Shown piece after piece: positions 42,728 through 50,643 of a stretch of DNA of 64,000 bases. Made by a program: the position numbers and the translations under genes. This DNA comes from Bradyrhizobium sp. MOS003 (GTDB taxonomy: Bacteria > Pseudomonadota > Alphaproteobacteria > Rhizobiales > Xanthobacteraceae). Every line of letters starts with the position of its first letter. The first letter of the stretch is position 1. The DNA is taken from positions 186,001 through 250,000 of the forward strand of contig NZ_PYFW01000004.1 of NCBI RefSeq assembly GCF_003020125.1, in the 5' to 3' direction. The notes under the pieces were generated by a model that saw only the letters and a list, made by a program, of their open reading frames with translations, made no database searches and was not told the origin of the DNA.

Positions 42728-43171
42728 ATGCTGATGCAATTCTTCGTTGGCGCCGTGGTCAGCGCGATCAACATCGGCATCCACGCGCTGGTGACCGTCG
42801 TCGCCGTCTCGATTGCCCGCACGGCTGGTCTGCGTCCGACCGAGCGGCCGAGGCTGCACCTGATGGGTGTGATGGTCGCGACCGCTGCGGTACTGCAGAT
42901 CGCGCACACGCTGGAGGTCCTAGTGTGGGCAGGGGCGTATGACATCGTTCAGGCCGCAGCCGCCGACAGCGGTCTGCTCTATTTCGCCTTCGTCAACTAC
43001 ACCACGCTCGGCTATGGCGATATCACGCCGGTGCGGGAATGGCGGCTCATCGGCCCGCTCACCGCGATGAACGGCGTTCTGTTGTTCGGTTGGTCGGCCG
43101 CAATCTTGTTCGAGGTCCTGCGCAAGACGCTCGATCACCTCGGAATGACCGAGGTGTCCCGGGGGAAATGA
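42728..43171 (+). CDS. Two-TM potassium channel-like protein
   Basis: A protein of 147 residues. The selectivity filter T-T-L-G-Y-G-D-I-T-P (about residues 92-101) is of Ion_trans_2 type. There are helices at about 5-27 and 43-65 before it and a pore-lining helix after it (LTAMNGVLLFGWSAAILFEVL). No cytosolic RCK domain is present. The start is ATG 42728; the next in-frame Met is two codons later. Together with the preceding transporter it forms a likely FixK-controlled pair. Ion selectivity is inferred from the filter. Confidence 0.82.
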   Translation: MLMQFFVGAVVSAINIGIHALVTVVAVSIARTAGLRPTERPRLHLMGVMVATAAVLQIAHTLEVLVWAGAYDIVQAAAADSGLLYFAFVNYTTLGYGDITPVREWRLIGPLTAMNGVLLFGWSAAILFEVLRKTLDHLGMTEVSRGK

Positions 43172-43206
43172 TCCCGCGCAGGCAGGAGCACCAACGATGG
43201 AACGCA

Positions 43207-43890
43207 TCAGGCCGGCCGGTCGAGTATTGCGAGATGGTGCCGATCCAGCATCACGATCTGGCGCTGGGTGTTACCGATGAAACCGATGACGCCGAGCTCG
43301 TGCAGCCGCGACAGGGCGCGAGAGACCGTTTCCAGCGTCAGGCCGAGATAATCGGCGATATCGCGCCGCGACATCGGCAGTGCCATGACGCCCGCGGCGG
43401 TCAATCGCTTGTCCATCTCGAGCAGGAACGCTGCGACCCGCTCCAGCGATGTCTTGCGGCCGAGCAGCAGCATATGATCTTCCGCGTGCTGGAGATTGTT
43501 CGTGGTCATGCTGAGCAGGTTCTTGGCGACCGCGGCGTCGCTTTCGGCTACAAGTTCAAGGCTCTGCCGCTTGACGAGACGGACCGTGGTGTCGACGATC
43601 GCCTCCGCCGTGAACCGGTGCTCGCTGCCGTTCTCCAGCCCGAAGATATCGCCGCGCAGGTGAAAGGCGCCGATCTGCCTGCGGCCATCGGATAGCAGCT
43701 TGTAGCTTCGCACCGCACCATACTTGACCTGATAGACGTATTCGGCAGGCTCTTTCTCGCCGTAGACTTCGGTGCCTTTCTTATAGGAGAATTCGCTCAG
43801 GCTGACGAGCGGGTTCGATTGGCTGGTCATGCCGAGGTCGCGGAGAGAATTTGGGCGCTGTGCGGAATCCGTAGTGGTGCGAACGAACAT
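43207..43890 (-). CDS. Crp/Fnr-family transcription regulator, FixK-like
   Basis: A protein of 227 residues from ATG 43890, with GAGGAG upstream; a longer frame to 43941 lacks a ribosome-binding site. It has a cyclic-nucleotide-type beta-roll (about residues 34-125), a long dimer helix and a winged helix with recognition segment R-R-D-I-A-D-Y-L-G-L-T-L-E-T-V-S-R (175-191). Glu187, Ser190 and Arg191 match the FNR residues that read TTGAT. It has no cysteine at all, so it cannot carry an FNR-type Fe-S cluster or a FixK2-type redox Cys. Probable activator of the boxes in this window. Confidence 0.87.
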   Translation of the reverse strand: MFVRTTTDSAQRPNSLRDLGMTSQSNPLVSLSEFSYKKGTEVYGEKEPAEYVYQVKYGAVRSYKLLSDGRRQIGAFHLRGDIFGLENGSEHRFTAEAIVDTTVRLVKRQSLELVAESDAAVAKNLLSMTTNNLQHAEDHMLLLGRKTSLERVAAFLLEMDKRLTAAGVMALPMSRRDIADYLGLTLETVSRALSRLHELGVIGFIGNTQRQIVMLDRHHLAILDRPA

Positions 43891-44177
43891 AGGCCAACTC
43901 CTCAGCTGAACGCCGAATTGGTCTGTCGAACAAAATCTCACAGCGGATGCGCTGCGCTATTTAACTCCCGCTGGGGTTGATTTACGACCAAAGCGGTATT
44001 CCATTCCATTGTCCTAAGGATCATTGTACCATTGGACACGTTGGGCGATCTTTGCGCGGACCAAGCCTTCGGGAGGCGTGTCGTTTGCAAGCGTCGTTTC
44101 GATTTTAGGATTACTTTACGGAGTATCGCTTCGGTCATTCGGCAGCCATCGTTGAACTCTGAGCGAGAGGTGAAGGG

Positions 44178-44801
44178 GTGCCGGGCCTTGTCCACGTGGT
44201 CGATGACGACGCATCGTTCCGGACGGCTATAGAGCGCCGGCTGAAGCTCGCCGGCTATGACGTAGCGACCTACGCATCGGCGCAGGATCTGCTGGACGGC
44301 CCGCCATGTAACGATCAGCCTGGATGCATTCTGCTCGACGTGCAGATACCCGGCCTGAGTGGTCCCGAGTTGCAGAGCCATCTGATCGCCTCGGGCTCGA
44401 CACTGCCGATCATTTTTCTGACCGGGCATGCCGACACGGCGACCACGGTGCGGGCGATCAAGGCGGGTGCCGAGGATTTTCTGACCAAGCCGGTTTCGTC
44501 GGAGCTCTTGCTCGACGCAATCGAGCGCGCGCTCGCGCGGCAGCACGCGGCACGCGGGCAGCGCGGCAGGCTCGAGGCGTTCCGCACGAACATCGCCTCG
44601 CTGACACAGCGCGAGCGCCAGGTGTTCGATTTCATCGTGCGCGGCAAGATCAACAAGCAGATCGGCCACGAGCTCGGAACGACCGAACGCACCATCAAAG
44701 CGCACCGCCACCAGGTCATGGAGAAGATGCAGGTTGACTCGCTCGCGGAGCTTGTTTCGATCGCGGAGCGGCTTGGCATGCTCGATCCGAACGGCGATTA
44801 G
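44178..44801 (+). CDS. FixJ-family two-component response regulator
   Basis: A protein of 207 residues with a GTG start at 44178 after GAGAGGTGAAGG. The receiver domain has Asp10/Asp11, phospho-acceptor Asp54 (LLDVQIP), Thr82 and Lys104 (TKPV). The LuxR-type HTH starts at LTQRERQVFDFI (about 141) and includes NKQIGHELGTTERTIKAHR. In Bradyrhizobium, FixJ activates fixK2. Here a FixJ-like gene is divergent from a FixK-like gene, repeating that pairing. No histidine kinase is adjacent; the nearest is at 58834-60729. Confidence 0.9.
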   Translation: MPGLVHVVDDDASFRTAIERRLKLAGYDVATYASAQDLLDGPPCNDQPGCILLDVQIPGLSGPELQSHLIASGSTLPIIFLTGHADTATTVRAIKAGAEDFLTKPVSSELLLDAIERALARQHAARGQRGRLEAFRTNIASLTQRERQVFDFIVRGKINKQIGHELGTTERTIKAHRHQVMEKMQVDSLAELVSIAERLGMLDPNGD

Positions 44802-44837
44802 CTGGCGTGCTGCAGCCGCGTGACTTGCGCGAGCCGC

Positions 44838-45413
44838 TCATTCATCGACATATTGCTCCAGCGTCCTGGCCGGTGCGCCCTTGTGGACGGCCGCGAACTC
44901 GGCCAGCGGCACCGATGTCGTCAATGCCAGCAGGTTGGAGTCGACGGTCTCCAGGACCAGCGTCTTGCCTGACTCCATCTGCTTGACGAGCGCTGCCGGC
45001 GCGACGTCGGCGGCAATACAGGCATTGGTCAGGCACCAGCTGTAGGGCAGGCGGACGGGACTGCCTTGGTCGACGGTCAGTTTGGCCGGCTGTTGCAGGT
45101 ACATCCCGACGGGCACGAAGAGCTGCAGCCGCGCTGCAGCAGCGCCCTCTCGCTCGATCAGGTCGATGCGCACGGCCATTTGGCCGGTCGGAAACTTGCC
45201 TGATATCGACGTCCGGCACAGCATGGGCGCGCCGCCCGCCTTGAAGCAGAGTTTCTGCCAATTGCCATAGGCGATGTCCTTCGCCTCGCGCTGACCTCTA
45301 GTCGTAACTTCGGCAGGTTTATCGGCCTGCGCAGCGAGACAAGATGAAGCCAAGACCGTGGCGATGAGAGCGAATGGAAGGGCCGCGATACAGTTGCGGC
45401 GGGAGCTGGGCAT
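44838..45413 (-). CDS. Invasion-associated locus B (IalB) family protein
   Basis: A protein of 191 residues. The signal peptide spans about 1-28 (RRNCIAALPFALIATVLASS, with a possible lipobox-like SCLA). The IalB pattern is present: YGNWQKLCFKAGGAPMLCRT near residues 48-67, MAVRIDLIEREG, LFVPVGMYLQQP, and a W-C-L-T-N-A-C-I-A-A pair of cysteines. It is a periplasmic or outer-membrane-associated protein whose role in non-pathogens is unclear. It starts at ATG 45413, 24 bases after the upstream hydrolase gene. Confidence 0.83.
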   Translation of the reverse strand: MPSSRRNCIAALPFALIATVLASSCLAAQADKPAEVTTRGQREAKDIAYGNWQKLCFKAGGAPMLCRTSISGKFPTGQMAVRIDLIEREGAAAARLQLFVPVGMYLQQPAKLTVDQGSPVRLPYSWCLTNACIAADVAPAALVKQMESGKTLVLETVDSNLLALTTSVPLAEFAAVHKGAPARTLEQYVDE

Positions 45414-45436
45414 GGTCGCATCTCCGTCACCGGGTT

Positions 45437-46315
45437 CTATCTTTGCGCGTCGATAAATTTCGCCACCAGTGGCGACCAGAGCGGGATCGCATCCGGCGAG
45501 CCGATGAAGAAATGCCCTTCGTTGCCGAACGGCGGCATCAGATGATACTCGGCCCGGCCGCCAGCGGCCGTGAATGCCGCATGCATGCGCTTCGACAGCT
45601 CGGGGCCGAAGAACGTATCGTTCTCGATGTAGATCCACAGCATCGGCACGCGCGCGGTCCGGCCAAAATCGGCGGTGGCCTCGACCAGTCGGTCGGGTGC
45701 GCAGTTGTTGTTCGGCTTGCCGCCAACCCGCCCGCCGCGACCGGCGGCGAACGTGATGATGGCTTTCACCAGCGGCGGATTCACGCTCGCCAATGCGATC
45801 GAGGCCCAGCCGCCGGCGGACTGCCCCACCACGATCACGTCCTTCGGGATGATGCGTCTCTCGGCCGCCATGTAGTCGATGATCCAGAGATCAACCTGCG
45901 CGACGGCAAGACCCGCATCGTGGAAATTGGGATTGGTGCACTTGCCGACCTTCGAAAAGAACGGCCCGTAGACACCACGCTCGGGAATGTCGATCGCTGC
46001 CGCGCCATAGCCGCTGCCGACTGGTGCGACCACCAGATAGCCGCGTCTGGCGAACCACTTTGCGGCATCGCGGAATTCCACCAGCGGGAAGAAGCTGCGG
46101 TCAGTCGGATTGAGTGATACGCCATGGTTCATGATCACCAGCGGGAAGGGGCCATCGCCGACGGGGCGGACCAGGTAAGCAAACATCGGCAGCGGCAACG
46201 GGAGCGCCCAGATCTCCTCCTGGATGCGGACATCATCCTCGGCGCGTGCAGGCGTCTCGAACGCGGCGAGAAGCAGCAGAGCTGTCGCGAGGATCATTGC
46301 GAGGATCCAACGCAT
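45437..46315 (-). CDS. Secreted alpha/beta hydrolase (dienelactone hydrolase-like)
   Basis: A protein of 292 residues. The signal peptide spans about 1-25 (MRWILAMILATALLLLAAFE). The likely triad is Ser166 (GQSAGGW), Asp233 (ENDTFFGP) and His268 (GNEGHFF). The oxyanion region MNHG is at 62-65. Family members cleave esters or lactones; the substrate is unknown. The start is ATG 46315 with AAGGA upstream, inside the spacer after the antiporter gene (12 bases). Probably one minus-strand operon: antiporter, hydrolase, IalB. Confidence 0.78.
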   Translation of the reverse strand: MRWILAMILATALLLLAAFETPARAEDDVRIQEEIWALPLPLPMFAYLVRPVGDGPFPLVIMNHGVSLNPTDRSFFPLVEFRDAAKWFARRGYLVVAPVGSGYGAAAIDIPERGVYGPFFSKVGKCTNPNFHDAGLAVAQVDLWIIDYMAAERRIIPKDVIVVGQSAGGWASIALASVNPPLVKAIITFAAGRGGRVGGKPNNNCAPDRLVEATADFGRTARVPMLWIYIENDTFFGPELSKRMHAAFTAAGGRAEYHLMPPFGNEGHFFIGSPDAIPLWSPLVAKFIDAQR

Positions 46316-46326
46316 CGCATTTTCCT

Positions 46327-48015
46327 TCAGCCTGAGGACGTCGCAGCGACGACGATCGGTCCGAGCACCGTCAACACGACGTTGCCGACTGCGTAGGGCA
46401 CGGCGACACCCAACACCGGGGTCTTGCTCTCGGCGACGTCGCAGGCACCGGTGACGGCGGCATCCACGGTCATGGCGCCGGCCAGCGCACCGCAGGTCAC
46501 GACCGGATTCATGCGCAGCAGATAGTAGGCGACCAGCGTTCCCACCGTTAGCGGGACCAGTGTGACCACGACACCCATACCGACCAGCAGCAGGCCATGG
46601 GCCTGGATCGCCGACCACGCAGCGAGCCCGTTGCCGAGCCCGACGGCCGCGATGAAACCGCCGAGCCCGAGATCGCTCAGCGTCTGCTGTGCCGCGGGCG
46701 GCAGTGCGCCCATGGCGGGATTGCGGGAGCGCAGCCAGCCACAGACGAGGCCCGCGATCAGCGCACCGCCGCCTCCGCCTAGCGTCAGCGCGACCGTACC
46801 GACCTTGAAGCTGACGAGGCCGGCCAGAAGACCTGCGGCGACGCCGATAGCGAGGAACGCGATGTCGGTCCGGTCGCTGGTGTTCAGGGCGTGACCGACT
46901 TGCTTGGTCGCGCGCGCGATATTGCCGGTGCTGCCGACCAGCGTCATGACATCGCCGACATAGACGCGCGTATCGGGGCCGAGCGGGACCTCCCGGCTCA
47001 TCCGCGTGAGGGAACGCAGGAAGACGCCGCGCGCGGCATCGCCGACGATTTCGGCGACATCCCTGATCGAGCGCCCGTGCAGCCTGCGGTTCTCCACGAG
47101 CACCTCGATCACGTTGCCGGGGAGGCTGCGCAACAGCTCGTCAGAGTCGACCTCCGGGCCGATGACGGGCTCGGCGTCGACAATCGCCGCGGTCGGGCCG
47201 GTCAGGACGACATCGTCGCCGGCTTCGAGGATGGAATCGCGGTTCGGCGGAATGTCGGCGCCATTGCGGACGATACGCTCGATGACTGTGCGGCCGCCGA
47301 TCTCCGCCTCGATGACCTCGACCGTGCAACCCGCGGCCGCGGAGACGCGATAGGCACGCGCCTGGAACTTGCGATAGGACAGGTTGTCCGCCTTCGCCGG
47401 CGTGCCGCCGGCCAGCTCGGCCTCCAGCTTCGCTGCTTCCACCTTCAGATCGATCCCCATCAGCCGCGGCGCGACGAACGGTACGAACAGCAGGGTCAGG
47501 ATGTAGCCGAGCACATAGGTCACGGCATAGCCGGCAGCGATATTGGCTTCCTGCTGCTTCAACAGTTCGGCAGGGAGTCCCAGCTGTGCCAATGCGCCCG
47601 ATGCGGTACCGATCACGGAGGACTGTGTCAGCGCGCCGGCGGTAAGGCCGGCGGCCGTCCCGGTATCAAGCTCGAACACATGAGCAAAGATGAGCACGAG
47701 CACGAGGCCCGTGCTGCCGATCACCAGCGCCAGGACCACCTGCGCCAGGGTTCGGATGCTCAGGGACGCAAAGAACTCGGGCCCTGAGCGGTAGCCGATC
47801 GTGAAGACGAAGAGGCTGAACAGGATCGCACGGAGAATCGGCGGGAAGGCGAAGCTGCCGAGCTGCCCGATCAGGACCGAGACGATCAGGATGCAGGCCG
47901 TGGTGCCGATCGAGAAGCCGCCGATCTTGATGCGGCCGAGGACAGTGCCAATCGCAATCGCGAGCAGCAGGAAGATCTCCGGTGCGGTGGTGATGATCGA
48001 CCTGACGGTGCCCAT
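46327..48015 (-). CDS. AspT-type antiporter (aspartate:alanine exchanger family), copy 1
   Basis: A protein of 562 residues. Two membrane halves of the Asp-Al_Ex domain flank a central cytosolic part with two TrkA_C-type (RCK_C) domains, about residues 220-370. The family motif G-x-x-x-G-x-x-x-T/S-x-x-A region is visible as GLTAGALTQSSVIGTASGAL. Relatives exchange aspartate for alanine, and the net charge movement makes proton motive force when coupled to a decarboxylase. Start ATG 48015; the longer frame to 48084 runs into the FixK-type box. A second copy lies at 53417-55117. Confidence 0.85.
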   Translation of the reverse strand: MGTVRSIITTAPEIFLLLAIAIGTVLGRIKIGGFSIGTTACILIVSVLIGQLGSFAFPPILRAILFSLFVFTIGYRSGPEFFASLSIRTLAQVVLALVIGSTGLVLVLIFAHVFELDTGTAAGLTAGALTQSSVIGTASGALAQLGLPAELLKQQEANIAAGYAVTYVLGYILTLLFVPFVAPRLMGIDLKVEAAKLEAELAGGTPAKADNLSYRKFQARAYRVSAAAGCTVEVIEAEIGGRTVIERIVRNGADIPPNRDSILEAGDDVVLTGPTAAIVDAEPVIGPEVDSDELLRSLPGNVIEVLVENRRLHGRSIRDVAEIVGDAARGVFLRSLTRMSREVPLGPDTRVYVGDVMTLVGSTGNIARATKQVGHALNTSDRTDIAFLAIGVAAGLLAGLVSFKVGTVALTLGGGGGALIAGLVCGWLRSRNPAMGALPPAAQQTLSDLGLGGFIAAVGLGNGLAAWSAIQAHGLLLVGMGVVVTLVPLTVGTLVAYYLLRMNPVVTCGALAGAMTVDAAVTGACDVAESKTPVLGVAVPYAVGNVVLTVLGPIVVAATSSG

Positions 48016-48070
48016 GATCTCATGTCCCCGGCGCGCTGCCGCGATTTGATTGGCGGCGAGGGGTGATTGC

Positions 48071-48084
48071 TTGATCCAGATCAA
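48071..48084. promoter_or_regulatory. FixK/FNR-type box between antiporter 1 and DUF1275 genes
   Basis: TTGATCCAGATCAA, a perfect TTGAT-N4-ATCAA palindrome. It is 56 bases from the antiporter start (minus) and 67 from the YoaK-like start (plus), so it could drive both directions. Confidence 0.75.
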
Positions 48085-48150
48085 GCCTTGCTACGGACAG
48101 GTTGGCGCCTATGACGTGATGGACATCCTGCGACAGCCGGCAGTGCCGTC

Positions 48151-48831
48151 ATGAGCAGCCTTGACGTCGCTGCCGGCGCGGTCCGTCGCGACGAAGCGGT
48201 CGAGACCGTGCTGCTGCTTGCCTTTGCGGGGGGATATATCGATGCCTACACCTGGATCATCCACGGTGTGATGGCCAATGCCCAGACCGCCAATTTGATC
48301 TTCCTCTGGGTCTATGCAACGGCCGGCGACTGGACCAGGGCGCTTCACTTTGTGCCGTCTCTGCTGGCCTTTTCCTTCGGGATCGTGATTGCAGCGTGGC
48401 TGCGGCGCGCGACGGGCGAGCGGGCCTGCACGATCAGCACCCTGATCGAGATCCTGCTGCTGATCGCGATCGGGATCCTGCACAACCGCCTGCCGGATCT
48501 CGCCGGCACGCTCGGTATTTCCTGCGTTGCCGCCATGCAGACCGCGATCTTCACCAAGGTCGAGGGGGGCGTCTGCAACACCGTGATGGCGACCGGCAAT
48601 TTGCGTCAGGCGATCGAGAGCTTCTTCTTAGTCGTGTCCGGAAGAGCGCCGTCGGGAACGTTGCGCCGGTCGGGCGTCTTCGCCGCTCTCTGTGCGGTGT
48701 TTGGCCTTGGCGCCGCGGTCGGCGCCTTCGCTACCAAGAATATTCCCGATCTCGCGCTCGGAATTCCCGTGGTTGCACTTGTGATCGTGCTCTTGCGCTG
48801 CGAAGTTGCCCGTCAGGAGGGAGGGTCATGA
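48151..48831 (+). CDS. YoaK/DUF1275 family membrane protein
   Basis: A protein of 226 residues with about six membrane helices. The family pattern LLLAFAGGYIDAYTWI near residue 21, N-A-Q-T-A-N near 44 and the MQTAIFTKVEGGVCNTVMATGN region near 129-150 are clear. The function is unknown; it is often linked to stress and ion transport genes. The stop overlaps the SulP gene (ATGA), so both form one operon under the box at 48071-48084. Confidence 0.82.
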   Translation: MSSLDVAAGAVRRDEAVETVLLLAFAGGYIDAYTWIIHGVMANAQTANLIFLWVYATAGDWTRALHFVPSLLAFSFGIVIAAWLRRATGERACTISTLIEILLLIAIGILHNRLPDLAGTLGISCVAAMQTAIFTKVEGGVCNTVMATGNLRQAIESFFLVVSGRAPSGTLRRSGVFAALCAVFGLGAAVGAFATKNIPDLALGIPVVALVIVLLRCEVARQEGGS

Positions 48832-50537
48832 ACCCTCCGTCCGAACAGAGCTGGACGCGGTTCTTTCCACCAGTCGGCTGGCTCTCAGCCTATCGGCGCG
48901 AATGGCTGGCATCCGACGCGGTGGCCGGCATCACGCTCGCGGCCTATGCCATTCCGGTCTCGCTGGCCTATGCGGCGCTCGCCGGTCTGCCGCCGCAGGT
49001 CGGCGTGTACGGCTACATGCTGGGCGGGATCGGTTATGCATTGCTCGGCGCGTCCCGGCAACTCGCGATCGGTCCCACCTCGGCGATCTCGCTGATGATT
49101 GCCGCGACCGTCGGCGCGCTCGCCGGCGGCGATGCCGATCGCTATGCGCAGATCGCCAGCCTTGCGGCCCTCGCGGTTGCGGTGCTGTGCCTCATCGCCT
49201 GGCTGTTCAAGCTCAGCGTGCTCGTGCGGCTCGTCAGCGACAGCATCCTGGTCGGGTTCAAGGCCGGCGCGGGCCTCACCATCATCATGAGCCAGTTGCC
49301 GAGCCTGCTCGGGGTTGCCGGCGGCGGTCACAATTTCTTCGAGCGTGCGATCAAGCTGCTCGGGCAACTCGGAGACACGACGCCGTTGGTCTTGACGATC
49401 GGCGCGGCTGCGCTGCTGCTGCTCCTGATCGGGGAACGGTGGCTGCCGGGCAAGCCGGTCGGCATTGCAACCGTGGCGCTCGCCATCGCGGTGGCAACGA
49501 TCCTCGGGCTTCCGGCGATGGGTGTTCCCGTTACCGGGAAGATACCGGAGGGGTTGCCGGCGCTGGGCCTCCCGACCTTCGGTCTCCTGGAGTTCGACGA
49601 GCTGTTTCCGCTCGCGGCCGGTTGCGTGCTGCTGGCCTATATCGAAGGCGTTTCCGCGGCCCGCAGCTTTGCTGCAAAGCATGGCTATCCGCTTGATGTG
49701 CGCCAGGAGTTCCTGGGATTGGGCGCCGCAAATTTGGCCGCCGCTTTGGGCCATGGCTACCCCGTCGCCGGTGGCCTGTCGCAATCAGCGGTCAACGACA
49801 GCGCCGGCGCACGGACACCGCTGGCCCTGGTAATCTGCTCCGCAGCGCTTGGGCTGTCTCTGCTGTTCTTTACGGGACTGTTGACCAATCTGCCCAAGGC
49901 CGTGCTCGCCGCCATCGTCTTTGCCGCAGTCTACAGGCTGGTCGATATCCGGGCGCTGGTGCGGATGTGGCAGGTCAGCCGGATCGATTTCTACGCCGCG
50001 GCGATCGCGCTTGTGTCCGTACTGCTGCTCGGCATCCTCCAGGGCGTTCTGCTGGCCTCGATCGCCTCGATCTTCCTGCTGCTGGCGCGGGCCTCGAAGC
50101 CGAACGTGGCATTCCTTGGTCGTCTGCCGGGGACCGGCCGCTATTCCGACAGCGCGCGGCATAAGGACGTCGAGCCGCTCCCCGGTGTCATTGCATTCCG
50201 TCCCGAAGCCTCGCTGCTCTATATCAACGCCGAGACGATTCTCGAAACGGTGCTGGCTTCGCTCCGGACATCGGCGGATGTCCGTCTCGTTGCCTGCGAT
50301 CTGTCGGCGTCGCCTTATATCGATCTTGCCGGCGCTCGCATGCTGCATGATCTCCATGACGAGCTCGCTTTGCGCCGGATCACGCTCTTCATCGTCGGCG
50401 CGCATGCGCAGTTGCGCGATCTGCTGCGAGCGGAGGGATTGGCGGAGAAGACCGATAGCGGCCAGTGGCTGCGGTCACTCGATAGCGTGCTTGGGGAACA
50501 TCATTCCGACCCGACGAACCGAACAGCGTCGGCCTGA
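48828..50537 (+). CDS. SulP family anion transporter with STAS domain
   Basis: A protein of 569 residues. The sulfate-transporter domain starts with DAVAGITLAAYAIPVSLAYAALAGLPP split near residue 40, then GPTSAISLMIA. A C-terminal STAS domain (about 455-555) carries the DLSASPYIDLAGARML helix-strand pattern. It moves sulfate, bicarbonate, dicarboxylate or chloride; the substrate is open. The start is ATG 48828 with CAGGAGGGAGG just upstream. In this FixK-type context bicarbonate or a carboxylate would fit the decarboxylase next door, but that is inference. Confidence 0.9.
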   Translation: MNPPSEQSWTRFFPPVGWLSAYRREWLASDAVAGITLAAYAIPVSLAYAALAGLPPQVGVYGYMLGGIGYALLGASRQLAIGPTSAISLMIAATVGALAGGDADRYAQIASLAALAVAVLCLIAWLFKLSVLVRLVSDSILVGFKAGAGLTIIMSQLPSLLGVAGGGHNFFERAIKLLGQLGDTTPLVLTIGAAALLLLLIGERWLPGKPVGIATVALAIAVATILGLPAMGVPVTGKIPEGLPALGLPTFGLLEFDELFPLAAGCVLLAYIEGVSAARSFAAKHGYPLDVRQEFLGLGAANLAAALGHGYPVAGGLSQSAVNDSAGARTPLALVICSAALGLSLLFFTGLLTNLPKAVLAAIVFAAVYRLVDIRALVRMWQVSRIDFYAAAIALVSVLLLGILQGVLLASIASIFLLLARASKPNVAFLGRLPGTGRYSDSARHKDVEPLPGVIAFRPEASLLYINAETILETVLASLRTSADVRLVACDLSASPYIDLAGARMLHDLHDELALRRITLFIVGAHAQLRDLLRAEGLAEKTDSGQWLRSLDSVLGEHHSDPTNRTASA

Positions 50538-50555
50538 TCAGAATGCACCCGACCG

Positions 50556-50569
50556 TTGATTTGGATCAA
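50556..50569. promoter_or_regulatory. FixK/FNR-type box upstream of decarboxylase
   Basis: TTGATTTGGATCAA, perfect TTGAT-N4-ATCAA, 75 bases before ATG 50644. It lies just after the SulP stop. Confidence 0.8.
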
Positions 50570-50643
50570 TGGAGCGCCCGGTACCCCACCCACGATCCGC
50601 CAATCAGCCATGCCCGTCGGCGGACAGGGATCGGGAGAGACAC

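Noticed and set aside
43976..43991. TTGATTTACGACCAA as a further FixK-type box
   Set aside because: Only the left half-site is present; the right half lacks ATCAA.
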